This document shows positions 9,471 through 16,318 of a DNA stretch of 64,000 nucleotides, in pieces. The position numbers were made by a program, and so were the translations under genes. Within the stretch, counting starts at the first letter, position 1, and every line of letters starts with the position of its first letter. The notes under the pieces are model-generated. The model was given only the letters and a program-made list of their open reading frames with translations, ran no database searches and was not told where the DNA came from. This stretch comes from Caballeronia sp. NK8 (lineage in GTDB: Bacteria > Pseudomonadota > Gammaproteobacteria > Burkholderiales > Burkholderiaceae), in NCBI RefSeq assembly GCF_018408855.1, contig NZ_AP024322.1, positions 1,798,001 to 1,862,000 of the forward strand. Reading direction: 5' to 3'.

Positions 9471-9493
9471 AAATATCCCACAGTTTTAGTCAA
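9466..9493 (-). promoter_or_regulatory. isc operon promoter
   Basis: Minus strand: -35 TTGACT (9488-9493), 16-bp spacer, -10 TATACT (9466-9471). It places the start near 9459, giving a leader of about 32 nt before iscR. Both IscR boxes overlap it. Confidence 0.75.
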
Positions 9494-9497
9494 GTAT
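9473..9497 (-). promoter_or_regulatory. IscR type 1 binding box, distal
   Basis: A second 25-bp site 2 bp away from the first: minus-strand ATACTTGACT, four A residues, then CTGTGGGATAT. About 22 of 25 positions fit the type 1 consensus. It covers the -35 box. Confidence 0.75.
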
Positions 9498-9568
9498 CCC
9501 GGGCGAGATAAGTAGCTTTTTAATTGAGTTTTTTTGCGATCGCACGGCTGGCGCGCGAAGGCTTGCCG

Positions 9569-10051
<483 letters not shown>

Positions 10052-10154
10052 CTAAAGCCGGGAGGAGTCGTGAAGCCCGGCGGCGTCAGTCAGAGACAGC
10101 CGCCGGAATGCGTCCCGGATTATACAAAAGGGCACACTTTCCCGCCCGATCGGC

Positions 10155-11372
10155 TCACTCGCCGCGATGGATGTCGTGAGTGGCGAAGCGCGATTCGCCG
10201 TTGGGCATGTCGAGCCAGTCGCGATGCGCAAGCGTGCGGCGGATATCGGTGAGACCGCTTTCCCAGTGCTCGCGCATCGTCGAGAAACCGAACTGGTAAT
10301 CCTTGTAGTGGCCTTCGTATTCCTTGTGGCGGTAGATCAGGTGAATGATGTTGTAGCGCTTCGAACACGCGAGTTCGGCAGCGAGACGGCACCATTCGTC
10401 GCTCTTGCGAGTCTCTTCGGGCACGAGGTCGAGCACGTGCTGCAACACGTTCCGGTAGCGCTGCGAGCGCTGCATCTGATCCGTGACGAGACGCGTGCGG
10501 CTCGAATACTGCACGTCCTTCATGCGCCCCATCACGTCGACGATGCTGTCCGGCACCGGCCCGCGCGCGCTCCACAGATCGACCTGAAAGGCGAGCGTGT
10601 CGCGGCGCGGCGTCGCCTGCGCGATCTCGTAGAGCGGCGTGTTCGACATGAGGCCGCCGTCCCAATAAAACTGACCGTCGATCTCGACCGCGGCGAAGCC
10701 CGGCGGCAGCGCGCCCGAAGCGATGAAATGCTCCGCGCGCAGCTTGATCTGCGCGTTGTCGAAATAGGCGAAATTGCCGGTCGCGACGTTCACCGCGCCG
10801 ACCGACACGCGCGTCTCGCCGGAATTGATGCGGTCGAAATCGCAGAGACGTTCGAGCGTGGCCTTGAGCGGCGTCGTGTCGTAGTAGCTCGCGGTTTGCG
10901 GCGAACTCGATGCAATCGGCGACGGAGTCGGAAAGCGGGGCACGAAAAAGCCCTTCTGCCCTTCGACGAGCGCACCGAACGCCTGCATCGCGGTGAAAGC
11001 CTTGCGGACCTCATCGGAGGAATCGAACAGCGCGCGCTCGACGAAAGCCGGCAACGGGAACCCGAATGCGGGCTGGCAGATCGTCTCCCAGAACTCCACG
11101 AGACGCGTCACACGATGCTCCGGCGCGTTGCCCGCGATGATCGCCGTGTTGAGCGCGCCGATCGAGATGCCGGCGATCCAGTTCGGGTGAATGCCCGCTT
11201 CGTGCAGCCCCTGATAGACGCCTGCCTGATAAGCGCCGAGCGCGCCGCCGCCCTGCAGCATCAGCGCGATCGTTTCGTAAGGCGGCAACTGGATGCCAGA
11301 TTGCGTGCGCGCCTCGTTCTGGTTCCGCGCGCTTCCCCGTCGTACTGCTTGTTCGTTTTCGATTTCCGACAT
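10155..11372 (-). CDS. Patatin-like phospholipase with DUF3734 C-terminus
   Basis: A predicted cytoplasmic acyl hydrolase of 405 aa without signal peptide. The patatin core has oxyanion GGGALG at residues 41-46, nucleophile Ser70 in GISIG and the catalytic Asp in WDGGLMSNTP near residue 225. The C-terminal part (about residues 280-380, with YKDYQFG) fits the DUF3734 extension found in this subfamily. It starts 15 bp after the 3-hydroxybutyrate dehydrogenase gene, with GGGGAG before its ATG, so the two form an operon. A role in polyhydroxybutyrate or lipid turnover is an inference from that pairing. Confidence 0.88.
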   Translation of the reverse strand: MSEIENEQAVRRGSARNQNEARTQSGIQLPPYETIALMLQGGGALGAYQAGVYQGLHEAGIHPNWIAGISIGALNTAIIAGNAPEHRVTRLVEFWETICQPAFGFPLPAFVERALFDSSDEVRKAFTAMQAFGALVEGQKGFFVPRFPTPSPIASSSPQTASYYDTTPLKATLERLCDFDRINSGETRVSVGAVNVATGNFAYFDNAQIKLRAEHFIASGALPPGFAAVEIDGQFYWDGGLMSNTPLYEIAQATPRRDTLAFQVDLWSARGPVPDSIVDVMGRMKDVQYSSRTRLVTDQMQRSQRYRNVLQHVLDLVPEETRKSDEWCRLAAELACSKRYNIIHLIYRHKEYEGHYKDYQFGFSTMREHWESGLTDIRRTLAHRDWLDMPNGESRFATHDIHRGE

Positions 11373-11387
11373 CCCGCGTGTTCTCCC

Positions 11388-12182
11388 CTATTGCATGAAC
11401 CAGCCGTGACTCACGACGAACGATTGTCCCGTCAGCGCCGCGGTCTCGAACGCGGAAAGGAACAGCACGGTCTGCGCGACATCGTCGACGGTCGTGAACA
11501 CGCCGTCCACCGTGCCGCCGAGCATCACGCGCCTGACGACTTCCTCTTCGCTGATCTTCAGTTCCTTTGCCTGTTCGGGAATCTGCTTGTCGACGAGCGG
11601 CGTGCGTACGAAACCGGGGCAAACGACGTGCGAGCGCACGTTGTGCGCGGCGCCTTCCTTCGCGAGCACGCGCGCGAGGCCGAGCAAGCCGTGCTTCGCG
11701 GTCACGTACGCTGACTTGAGCGGCGAGGCCTCGTGCGAATGCACCGAACCCATGTAGATCACGACGCCGCCGCGATCGTCCTTGTACATGTGCTTCAACG
11801 CGGCTTTGGTGGTGAGGAACGCGCCATCGACGTGGATGGCCATCATCTTCTTCCAGTCGGCATACGCATAGTTTTCGATCGGGTTGACGATCTGGATGCC
11901 CGCGTTCGACACGAGGATATCCACCGCGCCGAGTTCCGACGCGACGCGATCGATGCCCTGATTGACGGCGTCTTCGTTGGTCACGTCCATGGCGATGCCA
12001 ATCGCCTTGCCGCCCTTGCCGCGAATTTCCTCGGCGACGGCGTCCGCGCCCGCCTGATTCAGATCGGCGATGGCGACCGCCGCGCCCGCGCCCGCGAGCG
12101 TAAATGCGATCGCGCGGCCGATGCCGCTCGCCGCGCCCGTTACGACCGCGGTCTTGCCGTCGAGCTTACCGTTTGATGACAT
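11388..12182 (-). CDS. 3-Hydroxybutyrate dehydrogenase (SDR family)
   Basis: Probably interconverts (R)-3-hydroxybutyrate and acetoacetate with NAD, a step in polyhydroxybutyrate breakdown. The 264-aa short-chain dehydrogenase has the GAASGIG cofactor motif (residues 16-22), Asp40 after strand 2 (favouring NAD), Asn93 and the triad Ser146-Tyr159-Lys163. The family-specific [15 protein letters not shown] and the C-terminal SHGWFMQ support the assignment over a generic SDR. The start at 12182 is chosen because AGGAG lies 7 bp upstream; the frame is open 20 codons further. It leads a two-gene operon with the patatin gene. Confidence 0.85.
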   Translation of the reverse strand: MSSNGKLDGKTAVVTGAASGIGRAIAFTLAGAGAAVAIADLNQAGADAVAEEIRGKGGKAIGIAMDVTNEDAVNQGIDRVASELGAVDILVSNAGIQIVNPIENYAYADWKKMMAIHVDGAFLTTKAALKHMYKDDRGGVVIYMGSVHSHEASPLKSAYVTAKHGLLGLARVLAKEGAAHNVRSHVVCPGFVRTPLVDKQIPEQAKELKISEEEVVRRVMLGGTVDGVFTTVDDVAQTVLFLSAFETAALTGQSFVVSHGWFMQ

Positions 12183-12471
12183 GCGACACTCCTGTTCAGT
12201 GGAAGACATCGGGTGTATGACACCATTCATCGGCGCGGCCATCCAGCTGGCCGTTCGGTATAGGACACTTCTCGCCGCGCATCGGAATGCCTAGGCCTTT
12301 CGGCCGGCTATTCGCGCATGCCCGGCAGAGGTTATTGTGCATGAAGGACGTGGCGCGCTGCAGCGAAGCTGGCGTCACGAATAGTGCGACGGACGGCGTG
12401 GGCTAGAATGGGCGCCCTTTCGCCGCCGCTTTTCCATCCCGTTTTTTCACGCCCCGTGCGGGCCTCTCGTC
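12183..12471. other. Divergent intergenic region, no recognised element
   Basis: 289 bp between the 3-hydroxybutyrate dehydrogenase start and rlmJ. It should hold promoters for both genes, but I find no convincing -35/-10 pair and no operator dyad. Confidence 0.5.
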
Positions 12472-13317
12472 ATGCTCAGTTATCGTCACGCCTTTCATGC
12501 GGGCAATCACGCCGATGTGCTGAAACACGCGATCGTCATCCAGATGCTTCGCCATCTCGGCCTGAAGGACAAATCGTATTGGTATATCGATACGCACGCC
12601 GGCGCCGGTGTCTACTCGCTCACCGAAGGCTTCGCGACGAAGAACGCGGAGTTTCAGACCGGCATCGGCAAGCTTTGGGATCGCGGCGATCTGCCGCCGC
12701 TCCTCGTGGACTACGTCGATGAAGTGAAGGCGTTGAATCCCGAGGGCGACCTGCGCTTTTATCCCGGCTCGCCGTACCTCGCCTGGCGCGCCATGCGCGA
12801 GCAGGATCGCATGCGGCTTTTCGAGCTGCACAGCACGGAAATCGACGTGCTGCGCCACAATTTCCGCGATGCCGGCCGGCGCGCGATGATCTACGAAGGC
12901 GACGGCTTCGACGGCATCAAGGCGCTCCTGCCGCCACCGTCGCGCCGGGCGCTCGTGCTGATCGATCCGTCGTATGAGGACAAGCGCGACTATGCGCGCA
13001 CGCTCACGTGTCTCGAGGAAAGCCTCAAGCGTTTCGCAACGGGAACCTACGCCGTCTGGTATCCGATCGTCACGCGCATGGAGTCGCAGCGTTTCGCCGA
13101 CCAGTTGAAAGCGATTCAGCCGAACGGCTGGCTGCACGCGGCCCTGACGGTGAGAAAACCGCCGACGGATGGCTTCGGCCTGTTCGGTAGCGGCATGTTC
13201 GTGTTCAATCCGCCGTACACGCTGGCGAAGGAACTGAAGACGTCACTGCCCTTTCTCGTCGACGCGCTCGGCGAAGACGGCGATGCGTCCTTCAAGCTGG
13301 AGCATCGCGCGGACTGA
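12472..13317 (+). CDS. rlmJ: 23S rRNA (adenine-2030-N6)-methyltransferase RlmJ
   Basis: Methylates N6 of A2030 in 23S rRNA using S-adenosylmethionine. The protein has 281 aa, the usual size. The N-terminus MLSYRHAFHAGNHADVLKH is the family hallmark, the SAM-binding region is around DTHAGAG (40-46), and the catalytic motif IV is DPSY at 165-168. The ATG is preceded by only a weak ribosome site. It converges with the hypothetical gene at 13331, 13 bp away, with no terminator hairpin between. Confidence 0.95.
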   Translation: MLSYRHAFHAGNHADVLKHAIVIQMLRHLGLKDKSYWYIDTHAGAGVYSLTEGFATKNAEFQTGIGKLWDRGDLPPLLVDYVDEVKALNPEGDLRFYPGSPYLAWRAMREQDRMRLFELHSTEIDVLRHNFRDAGRRAMIYEGDGFDGIKALLPPPSRRALVLIDPSYEDKRDYARTLTCLEESLKRFATGTYAVWYPIVTRMESQRFADQLKAIQPNGWLHAALTVRKPPTDGFGLFGSGMFVFNPPYTLAKELKTSLPFLVDALGEDGDASFKLEHRAD

Positions 13318-13330
13318 GTCCGGCCGACGC

Positions 13331-13687
13331 TCAGGGGTAAGGCGCGCGCGGGTTCCTCGGCCGCACTCCGTGGCCCGGCTGCACGGGAACGCTGCTCTGT
13401 CCGCTCGAATACTCGACGTACGGCGACACCACGATCGGCTGGTCCGGCTGCTGCGGGAGGCCGGGCAAGGTTGCCATTGGCACCATGCCGGGGCCGCCGA
13501 GCGGACCGCTCTGAAGCACCGTTCCGCCGCTCACGCCGCTGTGGATGCCGGTCTGCGTATCGAGCACGAGGGGCTCGCCGCCTGGCTTGGCGATTGTCAC
13601 GTGTGATGCGCACAGAGTCAGCGCAAGCGTGATCGCAAAGCGCATGCGGCGGCGGATAGTCGTCGTGTGATAGATGTGGCCTCGCAT
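13331..13687 (-). CDS. Hypothetical exported protein, Pro/Gly-rich
   Basis: 118 aa, not recognised. A hydrophobic segment RFAITLALTLCASHVTIA followed by a small residue looks like a signal peptide, and the rest is rich in Pro, Gly and Val with low predicted structure. Two starts are possible: the ATG at 13687, which gives a long basic leader, and the ATG at 13645, which gives a classical signal peptide but no visible ribosome site. It is divergent from the DUF305 gene, whose copper-type promoter lies in the shared intergenic region. Confidence 0.6.
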   Translation of the reverse strand: MRGHIYHTTTIRRRMRFAITLALTLCASHVTIAKPGGEPLVLDTQTGIHSGVSGGTVLQSGPLGGPGMVPMATLPGLPQQPDQPIVVSPYVEYSSGQSSVPVQPGHGVRPRNPRAPYP

Positions 13688-13716
13688 CGCTCGCTCTTTT
13701 ATGTAGACGAAACTGC

Positions 13717-13747
13717 TTTACCTTACCCCGGTGGCAAGCTTTAGGCT
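13717..13747 (+). promoter_or_regulatory. CueR-like promoter of the DUF305 gene
   Basis: -35 TTTACC (13717-13722) and -10 TAGGCT (13742-13747) are separated by 19 bp, the over-long spacing typical of MerR-family activated promoters. Centred in it is a dyad at 13720-13740 (ACCTT...AAGCT) that agrees with the copZ-promoter dyad at 15114-15134 at 16 of 21 positions. Confidence 0.62.
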
Positions 13748-13799
13748 AGGCGTTCCGATCTGGAAGCATGTTGGCAACCGCCCTTTCACAGGAGATTCG

Positions 13800-14198
13800 A
13801 TGAAATCAACAAGAATCGCGCTGGCGATCTTCACCGCCCTCTGCAGTGCAACCGCAATCGCGCAGACCGCCGCGCCCGCGAGTGACGCAATGCCCGGCAT
13901 GAACATGGAGCAGCACGCGCCCAAGCCCACGGACGTCTCGTCCACCGCCGCGTTCCAGGCTGCCGATCAGAAAATGATGTCGGGAATGTCGAGCATCGAA
14001 TACACGGGCGACGCTGATCGGGACTTCGTCGCGCACATGATTCCGCATCATCAGGGCGCGGTTGAAATGGCGAAGGTCGAATTGAAGTACGGCAAGGACG
14101 CGAAGCTGCGCAAACTGGCGAAGGATGTCATCGCCGCGCAGGAAAAGGAGATCGCGTTCATGAAGCAATGGCTGGAACAGCATCCGCCCAAGCATTGA
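13800..14198 (+). CDS. DUF305 periplasmic protein, probable copper binder
   Basis: 132 aa with an N-terminal signal peptide (about residues 1-22, ending ATAIAQ), then a Met/His-rich region MPGMNMEQH and the DUF305 (ferritin-like four-helix) domain with its signature HMIPHHQGA. DUF305 proteins include CopM of Synechocystis, a periplasmic copper-binding protein; Met and His residues here fit metal binding. The ATG at 13800 follows AGGAG by 6 bp; the open frame to 13731 is not used. The promoter resembles that of copZ, and cueR and copZ lie within 1.4 kb. Confidence 0.85.
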   Translation: MKSTRIALAIFTALCSATAIAQTAAPASDAMPGMNMEQHAPKPTDVSSTAAFQAADQKMMSGMSSIEYTGDADRDFVAHMIPHHQGAVEMAKVELKYGKDAKLRKLAKDVIAAQEKEIAFMKQWLEQHPPKH

Positions 14199-14240
14199 CG
14201 GCGGACGTCCGGCCCGGCGACGCGCGTGCCGCGCCCCAAA

Positions 14241-14268
14241 GAAAAAGCCCCGCAATGCGGGGCTTTTT
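14241..14268. terminator. Bidirectional terminator
   Basis: A GCCCCGC / GCGGGGC stem flanked by A-run and T-run (AAAAA...TTTTT) serves the DUF305 gene on the plus strand and the DUF3563 gene on the minus strand. Confidence 0.88.
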
Positions 14269-14311
14269 CAACTTTCACGTGCGGCGATTTTTTGCGCCAC
14301 GAACGAAACGC

Positions 14312-14458
14312 TTACGCGTTGTAGCCGTTCGTTTCGAGCGAGCGAATGCGCTGTTCGAGCTGGACGATGTCCGTCGATTGCGCAAGGTACGCTTCGCGGC
14401 GACGCTGCTCGGCAGCTTCAAACCAAATGCTCAGTTTTTCGATCAGGAATGCAAACAT
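14312..14458 (-). CDS. DUF3563 family small protein
   Basis: A 48-aa protein translated as MFAFLIEKLSIWFEAAEQ and on to the end LETNGYNA. The sequence fits the DUF3563 family, common in Burkholderiales and of unknown function. An N-terminal hydrophobic/amphipathic helix is followed by a charged, coiled-coil-like helix. GGAG lies 8 bp before the ATG. The gene has its own promoter with a good TATAAT and two tandem 16-bp repeats just downstream of it, so it is probably regulated. Confidence 0.82.
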   Translation of the reverse strand: MFAFLIEKLSIWFEAAEQRRREAYLAQSTDIVQLEQRIRSLETNGYNA

Positions 14459-14497
14459 GATGTTCTCCAAGGTCTCTAGACGATCCCTGGCAGTTCG

Positions 14498-14529
14498 GGT
14501 CAGGGATTACCCGCATCAGGGAATACCCG
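14498..14529 (-). repeat. Two adjacent 16-bp repeats, possible operator
   Basis: Read on the minus strand, CGGGTATTCCCTGATG (14514-14529) is followed directly by CGGGTAATCCCTGACC (14498-14513). They lie immediately downstream of the TATAAT box (14531-14536) of the DUF3563 gene, around the expected transcription start. A repressor site is plausible. Confidence 0.6.
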
Positions 14530-14530
14530 G

Positions 14531-14536
14531 ATTATA
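14531..14536 (-). promoter_or_regulatory. -10 box of the DUF3563 gene
   Basis: A perfect minus-strand TATAAT with no good -35 hexamer 16-18 bp upstream. The weak -35 suggests dependence on an activator or on other contacts. The 235-bp gap between this gene and cueR holds nothing else I recognise. Confidence 0.5.
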
Positions 14537-14693
14537 GAGGAAAACCCTGACGGAACGCTAGTGAAATGCTTGAATACTGTGCATACGGATTCGGAATGGT
14601 GCGGGCAAAATCCTTGCTTAAACTGCTGTTTTTTCAGACGATTAGTTGATTTGCCCGCATAGTCGCGTATACACTAGCACCACAATAGTGCAT

Positions 14694-15080
14694 TTACTGC
14701 GCAAGCTTGTCTAGGATCGGGCAATCCGGTCGGGCGTCGCCATGACAGTGATTCGCAAGATGCGACAGCGTGTCGCGCATCTCCGTCAGTTCGGCAATTC
14801 GCCGGTCCAGCTCCGCGACGTGTTCCAGTGCGATCGACTTCACTTCGGCGCTTGCACGCGACCGGTCCTGCCATAAGGCCAGGAGTTTTCGAATGTCCTC
14901 GACGAGAAAGCCCAACCGGCGCGCCTGCCGCACGAAACGCAGCGCGTGGACCTCCTGGTGGCCGTACACGCGATATCCCGATGATGTCCGTCCGACAGGG
15001 TTGAGCAATCCGACGCTTTCGTAATAGCGGATCATCTTTGCCGTCACGCCCGACGCGCGGGCCGCTTCGCCGATATTCAT
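14694..15080 (-). CDS. cueR: Cu(I)-responsive MerR-family regulator CueR
   Basis: A copper-sensing activator of 128 aa. Winged helix-turn-helix residues 1-70, dimer helix 78-108, and a metal loop with Cys112 and Cys120. Ser77, which selects monovalent ions in CueR, is conserved at the same number. The C-terminal CCHH tail of E. coli CueR is absent. The start at 15080 follows GGGGA; the frame extends to 15131. It is divergent from copZ, and the dyad promoter of copZ lies between. Confidence 0.9.
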   Translation of the reverse strand: MNIGEAARASGVTAKMIRYYESVGLLNPVGRTSSGYRVYGHQEVHALRFVRQARRLGFLVEDIRKLLALWQDRSRASAEVKSIALEHVAELDRRIAELTEMRDTLSHLANHCHGDARPDCPILDKLAQ

Positions 15081-15110
15081 GCCTGTTCCCCAAAAATGTC
15101 GCTTCGACTC

Positions 15111-15141
15111 TACACCTTCCCATGATGGCAAGGTATACGAT
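15111..15141 (+). promoter_or_regulatory. CueR-activated promoter of copZ
   Basis: -35 TACACC (15111-15116) and -10 TACGAT (15136-15141) with a 19-bp spacer. A 21-bp dyad ACCTT-N11-AAGGT spans 15114-15134, the classical CueR operator form (ACCTTCC...GGAAGGT). Confidence 0.78.
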
Positions 15142-15176
15142 GTCGTCGATCAACGCTTTTTCAAGGGGAAACCGCA

Positions 15177-15383
15177 ATGACCGAATTCGAAGTTCAAGGC
15201 ATGAGTTGCCAGCACTGCGTCGCGGCCGTGACGCGCTCGATCCAGGAAATCGATCCGCAGGCGCAAGTGCGCGTGGATCTGGAGCGAGGCCGGGTCGCCG
15301 TTGAATCGGCGCAATCGAATGATGCGTTGAAGGAAGCCATCGACGAGGCTGGCTACACGGTCGTCGGCGTAGCTTCCGCATGA
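15177..15383 (+). CDS. copZ: Copper chaperone CopZ (heavy-metal-associated domain)
   Basis: A 68-aa single HMA domain that carries Cu(I) in the cytoplasm. The metal site is GMSCQHC with Cys11 and Cys14. A strong AAGGGGA ribosome site precedes the ATG. It is divergent from cueR and lies under a CueR-type promoter. Its stop codon overlaps the start of the next gene in an ATGA arrangement. No copper-exporting P-type ATPase gene is seen in the window. Confidence 0.92.
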   Translation: MTEFEVQGMSCQHCVAAVTRSIQEIDPQAQVRVDLERGRVAVESAQSNDALKEAIDEAGYTVVGVASA

Positions 15384-16318
15384 GCGCGGACGGGCGTTTT
15401 ACCGTCGCGCTCATCGGCGCGTCGGGACTTCTGGGCCGTGCCGTCGCCGCCGAGCTGGCGAGCGCGCCCGGCGCTAGAGACTGGCGCATCGTGTGCACGG
15501 CTCGCAGCCGCGCCGACGCGCAGAACGTGAAACTCGATCTGCTCGACCATGACGCGGTGCGCGCCTTCCTTCGCGAACTCGCGCCCGATGCGATCGTCGT
15601 CGCGGCGGCGGAGCGGCGTCCGGACATCTGCGAAAACGATCCGGCGCTCGCTCGCGCGTTGAACGTGGAGGCCTTGAGCGTGATTGCGAGCGAGGCGCGC
15701 TCGCTAGGCGCGTGGGTGTTGTCGATATCGACCGACTACGTGTTCGACGGCACCACTCCGCCCTATCTCCCCGACGATACTCCCGCACCGCTCAACGCCT
15801 ACGGCCAGAGCAAACTGGACGGCGAACGCGCGTTGCTCGCGGGCGATCCGGCGTCCTGCGTGCTGCGCCTGCCGTTGCTTTACGGGCCGTTCACCGAGTG
15901 GAACGAATCGGCGGTGACGAGCCTCACGCCCGCGATCGTCAAGTCCGCCGACCCGGCGAACCCGCCCGCGTCGATGGACGCCTGGGCAACGCGCTATCCG
16001 ACTTTCACGCCGGATGTCGCCGTGGTGATTCGCGGCATGCTCGAACATCACGCGAGGGGCGCGAGGATCTCCGGCATCACGCAATGGTCCGGCGACGAAC
16101 CCATGACGAAGTTCGATATCGCCCGACGCATCGCGCGCGTGCTGAAGGTGGACGCGAAGCTCGTCGCACAGCGCGCGCCGGCTGACGCGACACCGCGTCC
16201 GCGTGACTGCCATCTCGATTCCGGCCGGCTGGAAGCGCTCGGCATCGGGCGGCGCACATCGTTCGATGTCGCCATCGCCGGACTGCTCGCACGGTATCCG
16301 GACGTCTCGTCTCAGTGA
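15380..16318 (+). CDS. RmlD-type NAD(P)-dependent reductase
   Basis: 312 aa, an extended short-chain dehydrogenase of the dTDP-4-dehydrorhamnose reductase (RmlD/MAT2B-like) branch. It has a Rossmann motif GASGLLG near residue 13, STDYVFDG with the catalytic Ser/Thr near 116-123, and YGQSK with Tyr and Lys near 138-142. No dTDP-sugar genes are nearby, so the substrate is uncertain. It overlaps copZ by 4 bp, implying translational coupling and possible copper control. Its last 7 bp overlap the 3' end of dnaE2, which converges. Confidence 0.8.
   Translation: MSADGRFTVALIGASGLLGRAVAAELASAPGARDWRIVCTARSRADAQNVKLDLLDHDAVRAFLRELAPDAIVVAAAERRPDICENDPALARALNVEALSVIASEARSLGAWVLSISTDYVFDGTTPPYLPDDTPAPLNAYGQSKLDGERALLAGDPASCVLRLPLLYGPFTEWNESAVTSLTPAIVKSADPANPPASMDAWATRYPTFTPDVAVVIRGMLEHHARGARISGITQWSGDEPMTKFDIARRIARVLKVDAKLVAQRAPADATPRPRDCHLDSGRLEALGIGRRTSFDVAIAGLLARYPDVSSQ

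Noticed and set aside
12196..12378. 60-aa frame with four cysteines upstream of the 3-hydroxybutyrate dehydrogenase gene
   Set aside because: Spacing of cysteines fits no known zinc motif and there is no ribosome site; treated as chance.
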